Under the pieces are notes generated by a model. The model had not been told where the DNA came from. It saw only the letters and a program-made list of their open reading frames with translations, and made no database searches. The translations under genes and the position numbers were made by a program. Source: Dicaeum eximium (lineage: Eukaryota > Chordata > Aves > Passeriformes > Dicaeidae). Taken from it: a stretch of DNA of 64,000 nucleotides. Numbering within the stretch: the stretch's first letter is position 1; the number at the start of each line of letters is the position of its first letter. The stretch lies in NCBI GenBank assembly GCA_013396995.1, contig VWZP01005848.1, forward strand, positions 31,367 through 95,366. The letters are read 5' to 3'. Shown in pieces: positions 33,701 through 43,994 of this stretch.

Positions 33701-36700
33701 AAAATTCCTTGGCCTTGCTTGGATGTGGCAGGAATGGATCCAGACAGCTCCAAAATTGTGGATTTCATCCCAGGAAATCACCTTGGCGTGGGATAAAATT
33801 CCTCCTCCGGTGCCAGGCATGGAAAAGATGGAATTTTGTGTAATTTTCCATGAGTTTTCCCACCTTTTGGCTTTCTCCATCCCAGATGAATGAGGTTTTC
33901 CACTCCAACATCCAGGAGGGAATCCGGCACTACTACGATGACCTGGACTTCAAAAATATCCTGGATTTTGTGCAGGAAAAGGTTTGGATGGGAAAAGGGG
34001 GAGGTTTTCCAAGGAGTGCGTAATCCCTGCCCCATTTTCCCTGGATTTTCAGAGTTTTTTATCTTTGCTGCAGGAAAAGAAGGAAAAAAAGGAGATTTTT
34101 TTTTAATTATTTCTCCCTTTGTAGCTGCAGGATTTGATCCCAGTTTATCCTGACGGGAAGAGAAATCCCTGCGGGGCCCATTTGGGTTTTGTGGGATGGC
34201 TGAGAGCCACCAAACCCTCCCAGAGCCATCCCTGCCTCGGGAAAAGCCGGATTTGTCACCTGGAATTAAAGCATGGAAGTGGGGATGAGGCTGATCCCAC
34301 AGAGGGACCCAAGCCACGCCTGAATCCCTCTAAAATGGGGATAAACGGCAAAAATTCCCACTTCTTTTTACCCTCCAACTTCCCTGGGAGCAGGGAAAGA
34401 TTGGGAAGTGGAGATGCAGGGAATTGGGTTGGAATTCTGAAACGCTTTGGCTTGGATGGGGTCTTAAAATTCCTTTTTCCATGGGCAGGGAGCCCTTCCC
34501 CTACCCAGGCTGGCCCTGGACACTTCCAAAGGATCCAGCTTTTCTGGGAATTCCATCCCAGCCCTTCCCAACCCTCCCAGGGAGGAATTCCTGTTATCCC
34601 AATGAATGATGATCCCAATTAATTATCTCCCATTATCCCTGTGGCCACGGGAATCCATTCCCTGTTGTCCCAGGGCCACCGGGCTGATTCCAAACCCCTG
34701 CTCCAGGATTTTTAGGGAAAAAATTCCTTGGGAATTTCTCCCCAGCATCCCAACCCAACCCCAAACCCCTTTGGAGCGGGAATCCCGTTTCTCCTGGAAT
34801 TCCAGGGCTTATCCAGCTCCCCCCCACCTCTCTCCCTGTGCTTTTCCTGCAGTTTTCCTGCTGTGGAGGGGAGGAATTCCGGGACTGGGAAGTGAACCAG
34901 TACCACTGGTGCAACGGCAGCGGGGCCCTGGCCTGCGGGGTGCCCCATTCCTGCTGCGTGCGCGGGGTGAGCACCCACACCCAGGGAAACCCCAGGGAAA
35001 CCCCAGGGAAACCCAGGGAAACCCCAGGGAAATCCCAGGGAATCCCAGGGAAACCCCAGGGAAATCCCAGGGAAATCCCAGGGAATCCCGGGGAAATCCC
35101 AGGGAATCCCAGGGAAATCCCAGGGAAATCCCAGGGAATCCCAGGGAAATCCCAGGGAAATCCCAGGGAACCCCAGGGAAACCCCAGGGAAACCCAGGGA
35201 AACCCCAGGGAAACCCCAGGGAAATCCCAGGGAATCCCAGGGAAATCCCAGGGAAACCCCAGGAAAATCCCAGGGAAATCCCAGAGAAACCCCAGGGAAA
35301 TCCCAGGAATAGGGATGTTTTTTTATGGAAAATGTCAGAATCCCAAAGAAATCCCCTCTTCCTGCTGCTTTTCCTGCTCCGAGGGGTTTCTGCTTGGTCA
35401 TTCCTACCTGGAAAAAGTTAGGAGGGAATTTCAGCAGGAGAGGAGGAAGGAGGTGGAATAGGAATATTTATTTATGGAAAACGCCAGAAATTCCAGGGAT
35501 TTTGGGGTCTGACTGGGCTCCATCCCAGCCTGGATCCTCCCCCAATCCTATTCCCGTGTGGGGTTTGGAAGTTTTTGGGATCCCGTTCCTGGTCCCAGCT
35601 CCCACCAGGGGATTTTTGAGGAATGTGGCTGGGAGGGATCAGGAAGAGCTGGAATTCCAGCAGAATTCCAGAGCCAGGAGGTTTTCCTGGGGCAATTCCC
35701 ACATTTGGGAATCCAAACCTAGCTGGGATTTCTGGCGAAGCGCTGCCAGCCTGGATTGTTCAATCCAACCCTGCTCTTCCATGGAATCCATCCCAGGAGA
35801 AAACCTCAGGAGCCAGGAAAAACTCCAAATATCCCAGCAAGGCTGGAAAACTCCAGAAAAGGCTCTGGGAGCTCCGGGAACATCCGAGCCCTGACCCCTG
35901 CCCAGCACAGGGAAAATTCCTCATCAATCCCTCATTGTTCCAGGGTTTTTAATGGAAAACCAGGGAAATGTGAAGGGCTTTAATCAGCAGCGTGGGCCTG
36001 AGATGCAAATGAGATGCAGATTTGAGATCCTGTCTAATCAAGGCCTTGATTAACGAATCCCAAGGCTCCAGGAGGTGGAATTAGGAATTCCTGTGGTGAG
36101 GATGCGCTGCAGGGAGCCCAGGGCACTTTTTTGGGTATTTTTACATTCCTGTGGGTTTTTTGGGATAATTTGGAGGGGAGAAAAAACCTCAGCAGGGAGA
36201 GGGAAAAATCCCCATAATCCAGAGGGGGAGAATTTGGGAAACTTTTTTGGAATGCTCAAGGAGGGGTTGGAGCAGCCTGGGATTTTGGGAAGTATCCCTG
36301 ATGGGGAATGGGATCTGAGGCCCCTTCCCACCCAAACCATGCCAGGATTCCCTGAGCTGGGTCTGGAGGAAAATCCATTGAATCCATGGGATCTCCGTGG
36401 TTTTTCCAAGAGGGAAAACCCCCAGCTGTGTTTTTGGGAAGTGAGACCTCACCAAAGGCTCCGTAATCTCCAGGAGAAGCGGAACCTGGGAAGCACCAAA
36501 ACCTTGGGATGGATTTGGCCTCGTTCATTAAGGAATCAGCTCAGCACAGCCCCAGGATCCTGGGAAAAGAACTGGGAGAGCCAAATCCCTTGGGAATTTC
36601 CTGACCTTAAATCCCACCCAGGGCCACCCACAGGGACAATTCCCACTGTCCCAGACATTCCCAGGGATCCAGGGGCAGCCCCAGCTGCTCTGGGAATTCC

Positions 36701-39700
36701 ATCCCANCGGCTCCAGAGCAGCTCCAGATTCCAGGAATGCCGGAATGGTTTGGGTTGGGATTGGCCCTAAAGACCCCTCAGTCCCAGGGACACCCCAATT
36801 CCGAGGGATTGCCACATGCTGGGCACCTCTGGAATCCCCAATTTCATTTGGATTTCTGGTGTTTCCCGGGATAAATCCATTCCCATTCTCCACAGGCTCC
36901 CGGAGGAGTGGTGAACACCCTGTGCGGGTACCGCGCCCTGGACAAGGAGGTGACCTTGGGGTGTTTGGGAATTCGCTGCTCCTTCTTCCCCAAATCCCAC
37001 AAATCCAACGCTCCATGCAGGAATTCCCCAGCAAGGCTGGGATGCAGCTGCTCCGAGCTCAGTTTTGGGGCTTTTCCCTGGAATTTTGGGGCACTTTTGG
37101 TGCCCAGGGATTCCCACCTGGGAATTCCTTCCCAGAGGGAGAAGGGCAGAGCTCGAGGGATCAGCCCAGGATCCGTTCAGGGATCCCCCAAGTGCAGAAA
37201 TGTGGGAATTCCTGGCAGAATTCCCAGCAGAAATGTGGGAATTCCCAGCTCAGACAGGCCCCAGCTGATGGAATTTGATGGCCCAGGGCCCCAAAAGTTG
37301 GGATTTAACCCCAACAATGTTTGGACCTCGGCTCCGAGCCTTCCTCTGGAAGTGTGAGAACCAAAACCTCTCCCCCTGGGGCGGTGATTTGGGCCAAAAA
37401 ACCCCAGTCCGAGGCTGTACCTGCCAAAAGCCCTGGGAAAGCCCCGGGAAAGCCGCGGTTCCTGGGAACAGAGCAGGAATTTGGGATTCTCTCTCCGTTC
37501 CACAGCGCCTGGAGCTGCTCGGCACCATCCACGTCCGGGGCTGCATCCACGCCGTGGGGCTCTGGCTCAAGGACAACTTCCAGGCCACCCTGGCCATCCT
37601 CTGCTCCCTGCTGCTGCCTCAGGTAGGTGCTGGATCCCCCGGGAATCCTCTCCCAGATTCCCAGAATTCCCAGTTGGAAGGACCCACAAGGGTCAGGGGT
37701 GAACCCTCAGGTTTGGGGTTCTCAGCTCCTTTCCCCGTGCTGCAGGGGGGAAAAGAAATCCTTTGGAATCCCAATTCCAGCTGGGGCAGGAAAACCATCC
37801 CAGGCAAATTGGGATTGGTTCCCTCCTGGAATCCACTTTGGGATCCAATAAAAGCCTTGGAAACAAATCCTGGCCCAGCAAATCCTGGCCCAGCAAATCC
37901 TGCCCCGTTTGTTCTCGCAGCCCTCGGCAAACGGAGCAGGAATGGGACCCCAGATAAATCCCAATCCCAGATTCTGTTCCTGATAAACCCCAATCCCAAA
38001 TTCTGCTCCTGAAAAACCCCAATCCCAAATTCCGCTGGGTTTGCCAGGCCTTGGCTCTCCCCTGAATTATTCCTGACCAAACCCTGAGGATTTGCTGTGG
38101 ATTTGACCTTTTTTTGGATTTCTTTCGAGAAAAAACCTTCCCTTTTGTTGCAGCGCTGGGATTGCTGGGGGTGACACTTCCCAGGGGTGGGGTTTGATCC
38201 CAATGGGAATGAAATGATTCCTGGTTTTATTTTTGAAATTCCTCCCGGTTTTCTGCTGGCACCGAAAGGCAGGAAGGGCTTGGCTACAGCAGAGCTGGGG
38301 GGGAAATTTGGGATCATTTGTCAGAGCTGGATTTGGGGCTGCAGATGGTTCAGACACAGGACTGTTCCTGGCTGGCATTCCTGAATTTTTGGGGATGTTT
38401 CCTTCCAAATGAACCTCGGGAAAGGCAGGAATGGGGAGGGGGGAAGGGCTGGAATGGGGCTGGGACAGCCAATCCCGATTTATCCCATCCCAATCCATCG
38501 GTGCCGCCTCCCGCAGCCTCCTCCATTAACATGGGCTGCTAATTGGGAATGCTGGGGAGAAATCCACGGGAATGCTGAGCCCTGCTGGAGCTGGAGTGGT
38601 GCCGTTAATTGGGAATGCTGGGGGCCAATCCCTGCAGTGCTGATGGATCTGGAGTGGTGCTGTTAATTGGGAATGCTGGGGGCCAATCCCTGCAGTGCTG
38701 ATGGATCTGGAGTGGTGCCATTAATTGGGAATGCTGGGGGCCAATCCCTGCAATGCTGATGGGTCTGGAGTGGTGCCATTAATGGGGAAATCCGTGGGAA
38801 TGCTGCTGGATCTCAGCACGAGCTCCTCCCCATCTGCTCCCGAATTTCAGCGCTTGGAAGATGGAGTGGGCTGGATCCTGCCGGGATTTCAGGGAATTCA
38901 GTGGGAAACGGCGCTGGCAGGAGCTGCAGCCCTCAGACAGCTCCATCCCCAGGAATCCCAGGGAGAGGCTTGGATTGGCCTGGAATTGCAGATCCAGGCG
39001 TGAAGGGGTTGATGTGAGGAGGGGACAGGGCCGGGAATTTTGGGAAGAGCGCAGGGATTGAGCTGGGCCAGCCCCGCCCTTTGTCCCACGTGGGAAATGT
39101 CCCTCTGTAGGGATCCAACCTGCTCGGAGGGAATTCTGATTGGGATTCTGATCCATGTCTTGGGATTCTGATCCATGTCCTGGGATTCTGATCCATGTCC
39201 TGGGATTCTGATCCATGTCCTGGGATTCTGATCCATGTCCTGGGATTCTGATCCATGTCCTGGGATCCTGATCCATATCCTGGGGGTCTGATCCACGTCC
39301 TGAGCCCAGCTTTGGGGTTTTCCCCACTTTTCCTCATTATTCCTCAAGGTGAAGCTTCGCACTTGGCTGAGCCCCGGGGCTCCGGGCACGAGGAGCTGAG
39401 CTCGGTTCCTGCCCCTCATCCCGGCATCCCAGGTTTTCCTTGGATCTGGGGGGAGCACCAGCTCTTGGATCCTGGAAAAGCGTTCCAAGGAAAGTTCTGG
39501 CTGGCAGGACTTCTAAAGGGAAAACCCCAATCCCAGAGGAGAGGTTCTGTTCATTCCCCCCATTCAGAGCAAGGCACAAACTCCCTGGATCCATCCCAGA
39601 AATTCGCTTTTTCCCCATTCCCCGCAACCAAATTCCCGTATTCCGGCCCCGGCTCCGTGCCCTTCATTCCCTGTCACTCCCAAGGATTTTTCCATGCCCA

Positions 39701-42700
39701 AATCGCCGCCGTGGCCTTGGGCTGGCTGTGTCTGTGTTTAATCACGGAGCAGCCCCCGGTTTGCAGCGGGAGCAGCCGAGCTCATCCATCCTGCTGCTGC
39801 CTCCTCCTCCAGCAGCTCCTCCTCAGGGCTGGGACGTGCTTGGGGTGGGAATGAGGCACAGAAACTCCGGGCTGTTCTTCCAGCAGCTTTTAGGGAATGT
39901 GGCTCCAGCTCCTTCCTTCCTTCCCAGGGGTTTTTTCCCGATGTTATTCCAGGGAATCCTGGAATGGTTTTGGTTGGGAAGGACCTTCAAGATCCCATCC
40001 CACTCCTGCCATGGCAGAGACAATTCCCAGTTCCAGGTGGCTCCAGCCTGGCCTTGGACATTCCGAGGGATCCACAGCTGCTCTGGGAATTCCATCCCAG
40101 CCCCTCCCCACCCTCATTCCATCCCAAAATCCCATTTAAATCTCCCCTTTCCCAGTGGAAGCCATTCCATGTGTCCTGTCCCTCCATCCCTTGTCCCAGC
40201 CCCTCCTCAGCTCTCCTGGACCCTTCCCTTCTCCAGGGGAACATTCCCAGCTCTCCCTGGACCCTTCTCTTCTCCAGGGGAACATTCCCAGCTCCAGAGG
40301 GGCTCCAGCCCTGGGATCATTCCCTGCCCCTCTCAGCCACTGCAATGAAACAGGAGCAGCAAACCCTCTGCAATCTTTGGGTTTTCCCTCAAAAACCGGG
40401 ATTTTTTCCCATCCCAAAGAAGCTGGATCATTTTCCCTCAGTCCCATCCATCTCCAGCCTCTGCAGCACAGCTCCTGGCCGTGGGGGCGGCAATTCCGGA
40501 GATCGACGGCCCCGTTCCCTAAAAAATGCTGAATTTTCCTCCGGCCGGGCGTTTTCCAGGCTGGCATCTTCATCTCCCGGTGACAGGGGTGGAAAACATT
40601 CCCTGTGCCAAGGGAATGATTCCTTGGAAGATTAATTTTGGGATTTGTTCGCTCTCCCCATTAATTTTGGGATTTGTTCGCTCTCCGATCTCCCCACGGC
40701 TCCAGGGGGTCCTCGAGCGGCTGCCGAGTGTCAATGGAGAGGGAAAAGGGAATAAATGGGATTTTTCCATCTGATCTCTCCATAAATCCCAATTTAGGGA
40801 ATGACAAATCAGAAAAGGAGGAAAAAACCAAAACACTTTGGCCTTTGTTAACTCTGGGAAAGCCAGGAATGATTCAGCATTCCGGATGAGCAGGATCCAG
40901 CCAGAACTGGGGAATGTCCACAAATTTNTGGACATTCCCAGGGATCCACAGCTGCTCTGGGAATTCCATCCCAGCCCCTCCCCACCCTCATTCCATCCCA
41001 AAATCCCATTTAAATCTCCCCTTTCCCAGTGGAAGCCATTCCATGTGTCCTGTCCCTCCATCCCTTGTCCCAGCCCCTCCTCAGCTCTCCTGGACCCTTC
41101 CCTTCTCCAGGGGAACATTCCCAGCTCTCCCTGGACCCTTCTCTTCTCCAGGGGAACATTCCCAGCTCCAGAGGGGCTCCAGCCCTGGGATCATTCCCTG
41201 CCCCTCTCAGCCACTGCAATGAAACAGGAGCAGCAAACCCTCTGCAATCTTTGGGTTTTCCCTCAAAAACCGGGATTTTTTCCCATCCCAAAGAAGCTGG
41301 ATCATTTTCCCTCAGTCCCATCCATCTCCAGCCTCTGCAGCACAGCTCCTGGCCGTGGGGGCGGCAATTCCGGAGATCGACGGCTCCGTTCCCTAAAAAA
41401 TGCTGAATTTTCCTCTGGCCGGGCGTTTTCCAGGCTGGCATCTTCATCTCCCGGTGACAGGGGTGGAAAACATTCCCTGTGCCAAGGGAATGATTCCTTG
41501 GAAGATTAATTTTGGGATTTGTTCGCTCTCCCCATTAATTTTGGGATTTGTTCGCTCTCCGATCTCCCCACGGCTCCAGGGGGTCCTCGAGCGGCTGCCG
41601 AGTGTCAATGGAGAGGGAAAAGGGAATAAATGGGATTTTTCCATCTGATCTCTCCATAAATCCCAATTTAGGGAATGACAAATCAGAAAAGGAGGAAAAA
41701 ACCAAAACACTTTGGCCTTTGTTAACTCTGGGAAAGCCAGGAATGATTCAGCATTCCGGATGAGCAGGATCCAGCCAGAACTGGGGAATGTCCCCAGATT
41801 TCCATAGAAAAGGGTTTTCTGCAGGGAATTTTCCCTGCTGGAGTCAGGCACAGCCCATCCCTAAGGGAAAACATCCATGGGCTCCCAGGCTCTTTTTCCA
41901 TTGGAAAATGAGGTGAAAATGGAAGTTTGAGCCTTTTCCTTCATTGCTTCCCGAACTTCCCGAGCCCTTTTTCCAGAGGAGGAAGAGAGGATCTGTCCGT
42001 CGCTTCCCGGGAGGATTTGGGCTGATTCCAGCTGCAATTCCCACTGGAAAACTGACCCAAAGGAACAAGGGAGACACCACGAGCAAAGCTGGGCTTTGGG
42101 ATGGAGCTTTGGAACTTTACAGGGGAGACAGGAGTCAGGTTTCGAGGAATCCTGGAATGCTTTGGCTTGGGAGGGACCTTTGGGGCCGTCCCATCCCATG
42201 GGCAGGAATTCCCATGGTTCCCAATGGAAGTTTTATGGATTCCCTCATTGTGTGAGGCTCCCAGGATGTATTTGCCCACTGCAGGAGCAGCTTTTCCATG
42301 GATTTGCACCCCCTGGGCACTCAAATCCCGCAGCAAAAATCCTGGGAAGGATCCAATTCCAGCCAGGAAGAACAGGCAGTCCCGTAACTTCCAAAGGCAA
42401 CAATTCCCAGATCCCCATCCCAGAAAAAATTCCGCTTTTTCATATTTCCAGCCTCAGCTTGGCTCTGTTTTGTTCCCGTTTGCCCCGAGCAGCTCCTCCC
42501 GAGCTCCGCGGTGCCGTAAAACCCACGGATGCGCCGGCGCCGCGGGAAAACGCGCTGGCCTCGGATATTGGATGCATCCATAACTCCTGACAGCCTCTGC
42601 TGTTCTCATTAAACAGAGAGGGGATTTAGGGCCGGGCTGGGACGGGAACGGGATCGTAACTCAGCGGGCAGCGATGGCGCGGGGGTTTGGGATCCTGATT

Positions 42701-43914
42701 TAGGGCTCTGGATGGTTTTATTCCCTTCCAGAATTCCCCATTTTCTCTGGGGTTTGGGATCCTGAGTTAGGGCTCTGGGTGGTTTTGTTCCCTTCCAGAA
42801 TTCCTTCATTTTCTCTGGGGTTTGGGATCCTGAGTTAGGGCTCTGGGTGGTTTTATTCCCTTCCAGAATTCCCCATTTTCTCTGGGGTTTGGGATCCTGA
42901 GTTAGGGCTCTGGGTGGTTTTATTCCCTTCCAGAATTCCCCATTTTCTCTGGGGTTTGGGATCCTGAGTTAGGGCTCTGGGTGGTTTTATTCCCTTCCAG
43001 AATTCCCCATTTTCTCTGGGGTTTGGGATCCTGAGGTGGAGCTCTGGGTGGTTTNCCTTCCAGAATTCCCCATTTTCTCTGGGGTTTGGGATCCTGAGTT
43101 AGAGCTCTGGGTGGTTTTATTCCCTTCCAGAATTCCCCATTTTCTCTGGGATTCCTCAGCAGCAGGAGCAGGAAGCATCACTGCCCCAGGCCTGGCTCTG
43201 TTTCCATGGAATGCAAACACAGATCTTTCCTGGAGGGAAAAATGACAAATCTGCTCCAAAATTCCTCATTTCAAAGGGTTTTTCCGGCTCCACGGGATCG
43301 GGAGCGATGACAGTTTAATAATGGGAACGAGGCCGCAGCTCGACATCCGTGGAAATGGGATTGGAGACCCCAAATTGGGAAGGATTTGCTGTAGATGCCT
43401 TAAAGCCAATTATCTATAATTACCCCTCGTGGCTAATTACAATGCATCTCTCACAGTTCTATATCTCCAAAGTATCCGGTCTGATTTGCAGTTTTTTTCC
43501 CTAGCTCCGTTTCTCTCTCAGCCATCTCCATCCCACCCCACAGCATTTCTAAATCAGCATTTCTCACCTCAAAATTCACATACAAACACTGTGTAAACTC
43601 TGAAACCCAGAAAATGCCCCGGATCCGTTTCTCACGGTGTCGCTGTCCCCCCGCAGGTGCTGGGGCTGGCCATGGCCTGGCTGCACTGGCAGCAGCTCAA
43701 TCGGCTCCGCTCCCGCCTGGATTCCCCGGACTCCCGGCCCCCGCAGCCCCGCGATCTCCGCTGCGCATCCCTGGATCTCCGCGGCGCCGGCTGGTGCTGG
43801 TGCCTGCCCCGGGAGGGTGGGTACGTCCCGGTGAACTCCGGGAGAGCCCGGGAGGACGAGGAGGAGGAGGAGGAGGAGGAGGAGGAAGGAGCCGCCCGCC
43901 ACAGCAAAGTGTGA
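27738..43914 (+). CDS. TSPAN15-like: TspanC8 tetraspanin, TSPAN15-like, complete, eight coding exons
   Basis: Four-pass membrane protein of the family that binds ADAM10 and steers its trafficking and substrate choice (known for TspanC8 proteins; inferred here). Coding exons: 27738-27818, 30006-30191, 32163-32237, 33886-33981, 34853-34966, 36896-36949, 37506-37622, 43657-43914. All are multiples of 3 and the product is 326 aa. TM1 spans about 14-40 and contains LILSVGIYAEAERQ; TM2 about 56-78; TM3 about 90-110. The large loop has eight cysteines (CCGGEE, WC, ACGVPHSCC, LCGY, RGC) and YYDDLDFKNILDFVQ. TM4 is about 222-250. Exon-by-exon similarity is highest to TSPAN15 as recalled (YYDDLDFKNIMDFVQ, LACGVPYTCC). 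The C-terminal tail is longer than TSPAN15 (294 aa) and ends in a D(E)10 run. Whether it is the TSPAN15 orthologue or a second paralogue is not settled by sequence alone; the TACR1 neighbour favours a paralogue. Confidence 0.9.
29640..29998. repeat. (CCTGAAAAC)n 9-bp minisatellite
   Basis: Degenerate AAAACCCTG/AAAATCCTG units fill the last 350 bases of tetraspanin intron 1, up to the exon 2 acceptor at 30005. They generate spurious Lys/Thr/Pro-rich open frames. Confidence 0.9.
30213..30480. repeat. 60-bp tandem repeat, about 4-5 copies
   Basis: Units contain GAATTCCATGGATTTGGAGT then CATCTCCATGGTTTGGGGAT, starting about 20 bases after the tetraspanin exon 2 donor (30191). Confidence 0.9.
30800..31290. 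repeat. About 30-bp degenerate repeat (AAAGGATCTGGGATT)
   Basis: Many imperfect copies of GTGTTTAAAAGGATCTGGGA in tetraspanin intron 2. Confidence 0.85.
31775..32025. repeat. 10-bp repeat (CCTTCCTGAC)n
   Basis: CCTTCCTGACC and CCTTCCCGATC units over 250 bases in tetraspanin intron 2. Confidence 0.9.
32280..32545. repeat. 21-bp repeat (CCCAAAAATGGAATGGTCATT)n
   Basis: About a dozen units starting some 45 bases after the tetraspanin exon 3 donor. Three further diverged units recur at about 32865-32920. Confidence 0.9.
32735..32780. promoter_or_regulatory. Paired octamer (ATGCAAAT) sites
   Basis: Two perfect POU-factor octamers, 32743-32750 and 32764-32771, in the same orientation and 21 bases apart (two helical turns), in an AT-rich patch with TTAATT. 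This is tetraspanin intron 3. Function is inferred. Confidence 0.35.
33205..33325. repeat. About 34-bp repeat, 4 copies
   Basis: Units of GGTTTTTTGGGAATTACCAT then TCCTGCCCGGT in tetraspanin intron 3. Confidence 0.9.
34430..34600 (-). mobile_element. CR1 LINE 3' fragment
   Basis: Reverse-oriented CR1: GAAACGCTTTGGCTTGGATG at the left, then CTGGCCCTGGACACTTCC and GGGAATTCCATCCCAGCCC. Confidence 0.7.
34978..35310. repeat. AGGGAAATCCC / AGGGAAACCCC short minisatellite
   Basis: About 28-30 units of 11-12 bp (CCCAGGGAAATC, CCCAGGGAAACC) starting 12 bases after the tetraspanin exon 5 donor at 34966. The units are strongly purine/pyrimidine-alternating. Confidence 0.95.
36003..36055. promoter_or_regulatory. 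Octamer plus 18-bp perfect palindrome
   Basis: ATGCAAAT at 36003-36010 is followed by TAATCAAGGCCTTGATTA at 36035-36052, a perfect palindrome holding two TAATCA homeodomain-type sites around AAGGCCTT. It lies in tetraspanin intron 5. Confidence 0.4.
36225..36360 (+). mobile_element. CR1 LINE 3' fragment
   Basis: AATGCTCAAGGAGGGGTTGG, then AGCAGCCTGGGATTTTGGGA and CCCACCCAAACCATGCC resemble the CR1 3' end, plus orientation. Confidence 0.6.
36600..36790 (-). mobile_element. CR1 LINE fragments around an undetermined base
   Basis: Reverse-oriented CR1 words on both sides of the N at 36716: CCAGACATTCCCAGGGATCC before it, GGAATGGTTTGGGTTGGGAT after it. The second piece is the CR1 end that should precede the first in this orientation, so the order is rearranged or mis-joined. 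Confidence 0.6.
38540..38790. repeat. About 58-bp tandem repeat, 4 copies
   Basis: Units of GTTAATTGGGAATGCTGGGG then GCCAATCCCTGCAGTGCTGA in tetraspanin intron 7. Confidence 0.9.
39130..39305. repeat. 20-bp repeat (CTGATCCATGTCCTGGGATT)n, about 9 copies
   Basis: Near-perfect units in tetraspanin intron 7. They give spurious open frames of QDMDQNPRTW type on the minus strand. Confidence 0.95.
39950..40115 (-). mobile_element. CR1 LINE 3' end
   Basis: GGAATGGTTTTGGTTGGGAA then GGACCTTCAAGATCCCATCC is the reverse complement of the CR1 terminus. The element continues with CTGGCCTTGGACATTCC and GGGAATTCCATCCCAGCCCC. Confidence 0.85.
40056..41796. repeat. 874-bp near-identical direct duplication joined at a single N (probable assembly duplication)
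   Basis: 40056-40922 and 40930-41796 match base for base apart from a few substitutions (for example CGGCCCCG/CGGCTCCG and CCTCCGGCC/CCTCTGGCC). The copies are offset by 874 and meet at the lone N at 40928. Allele-level divergence plus an N at the junction indicates two contig ends or haplotypes that were not merged. The tetraspanin intron is therefore probably about 0.9 kb shorter in reality. Confidence 0.85.
42146..42215 (-). mobile_element. CR1 LINE 3' end fragment
   Basis: GGAATCCTGGAATGCTTTGG then CTTGGGAGGGACCTTTGGGG then CCCATGGGCAGG is the reverse-oriented CR1 terminus. It abuts the segment duplicated downstream. Confidence 0.7.
42207..42520. repeat. Diverged segmental duplicate of the 44745-45058 block
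   Basis: About 310 bases, from CCCATGGTTCCCAATGG to GAGCTCCGCG, recur downstream of the tetraspanin coding end with scattered substitutions. One copy is in intron 7 and the other 3' of the gene, so this older duplication flanks the last coding exon. Further partial copy at about 44262-44476. Confidence 0.85.
42690..43155. repeat. About 66-bp minisatellite, 7 copies, with N
   Basis: Units contain GGGGTTTGGGATCCTGAGTT then AGGGCTCTGGGTGG and TTCCCTTCCAGAATTCCCC. The copy at 43021-43060 is shortened at an N (43055), so true copy number is uncertain. Tetraspanin intron 7. Confidence 0.95.
43390..43505. promoter_or_regulatory. AT-rich conserved-element-like block in tetraspanin intron 7
   Basis: GATGCCTTAAAGCCAATTATC then TATAATTACCCCTCGTGG and CTAATTACAATGCATCTC: a non-repetitive, homeodomain-motif-rich block 150 bases before the last coding exon, set in otherwise low-complexity DNA. 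Regulatory role inferred. Confidence 0.3.
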
Positions 43915-43994
43915 GGAGGACTTGGAGATGGGAGTGGAACGTGGAAAAAATGGGGTTTTTCCTCTCAGCTCCTGAATTTTCTTGGGGAAAACTG

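Noticed and set aside
40056..41796. Recent biological tandem duplication
   Set aside because: Isolated N exactly at the junction and allele-level divergence favour an assembly artefact; kept as a finding for checking.
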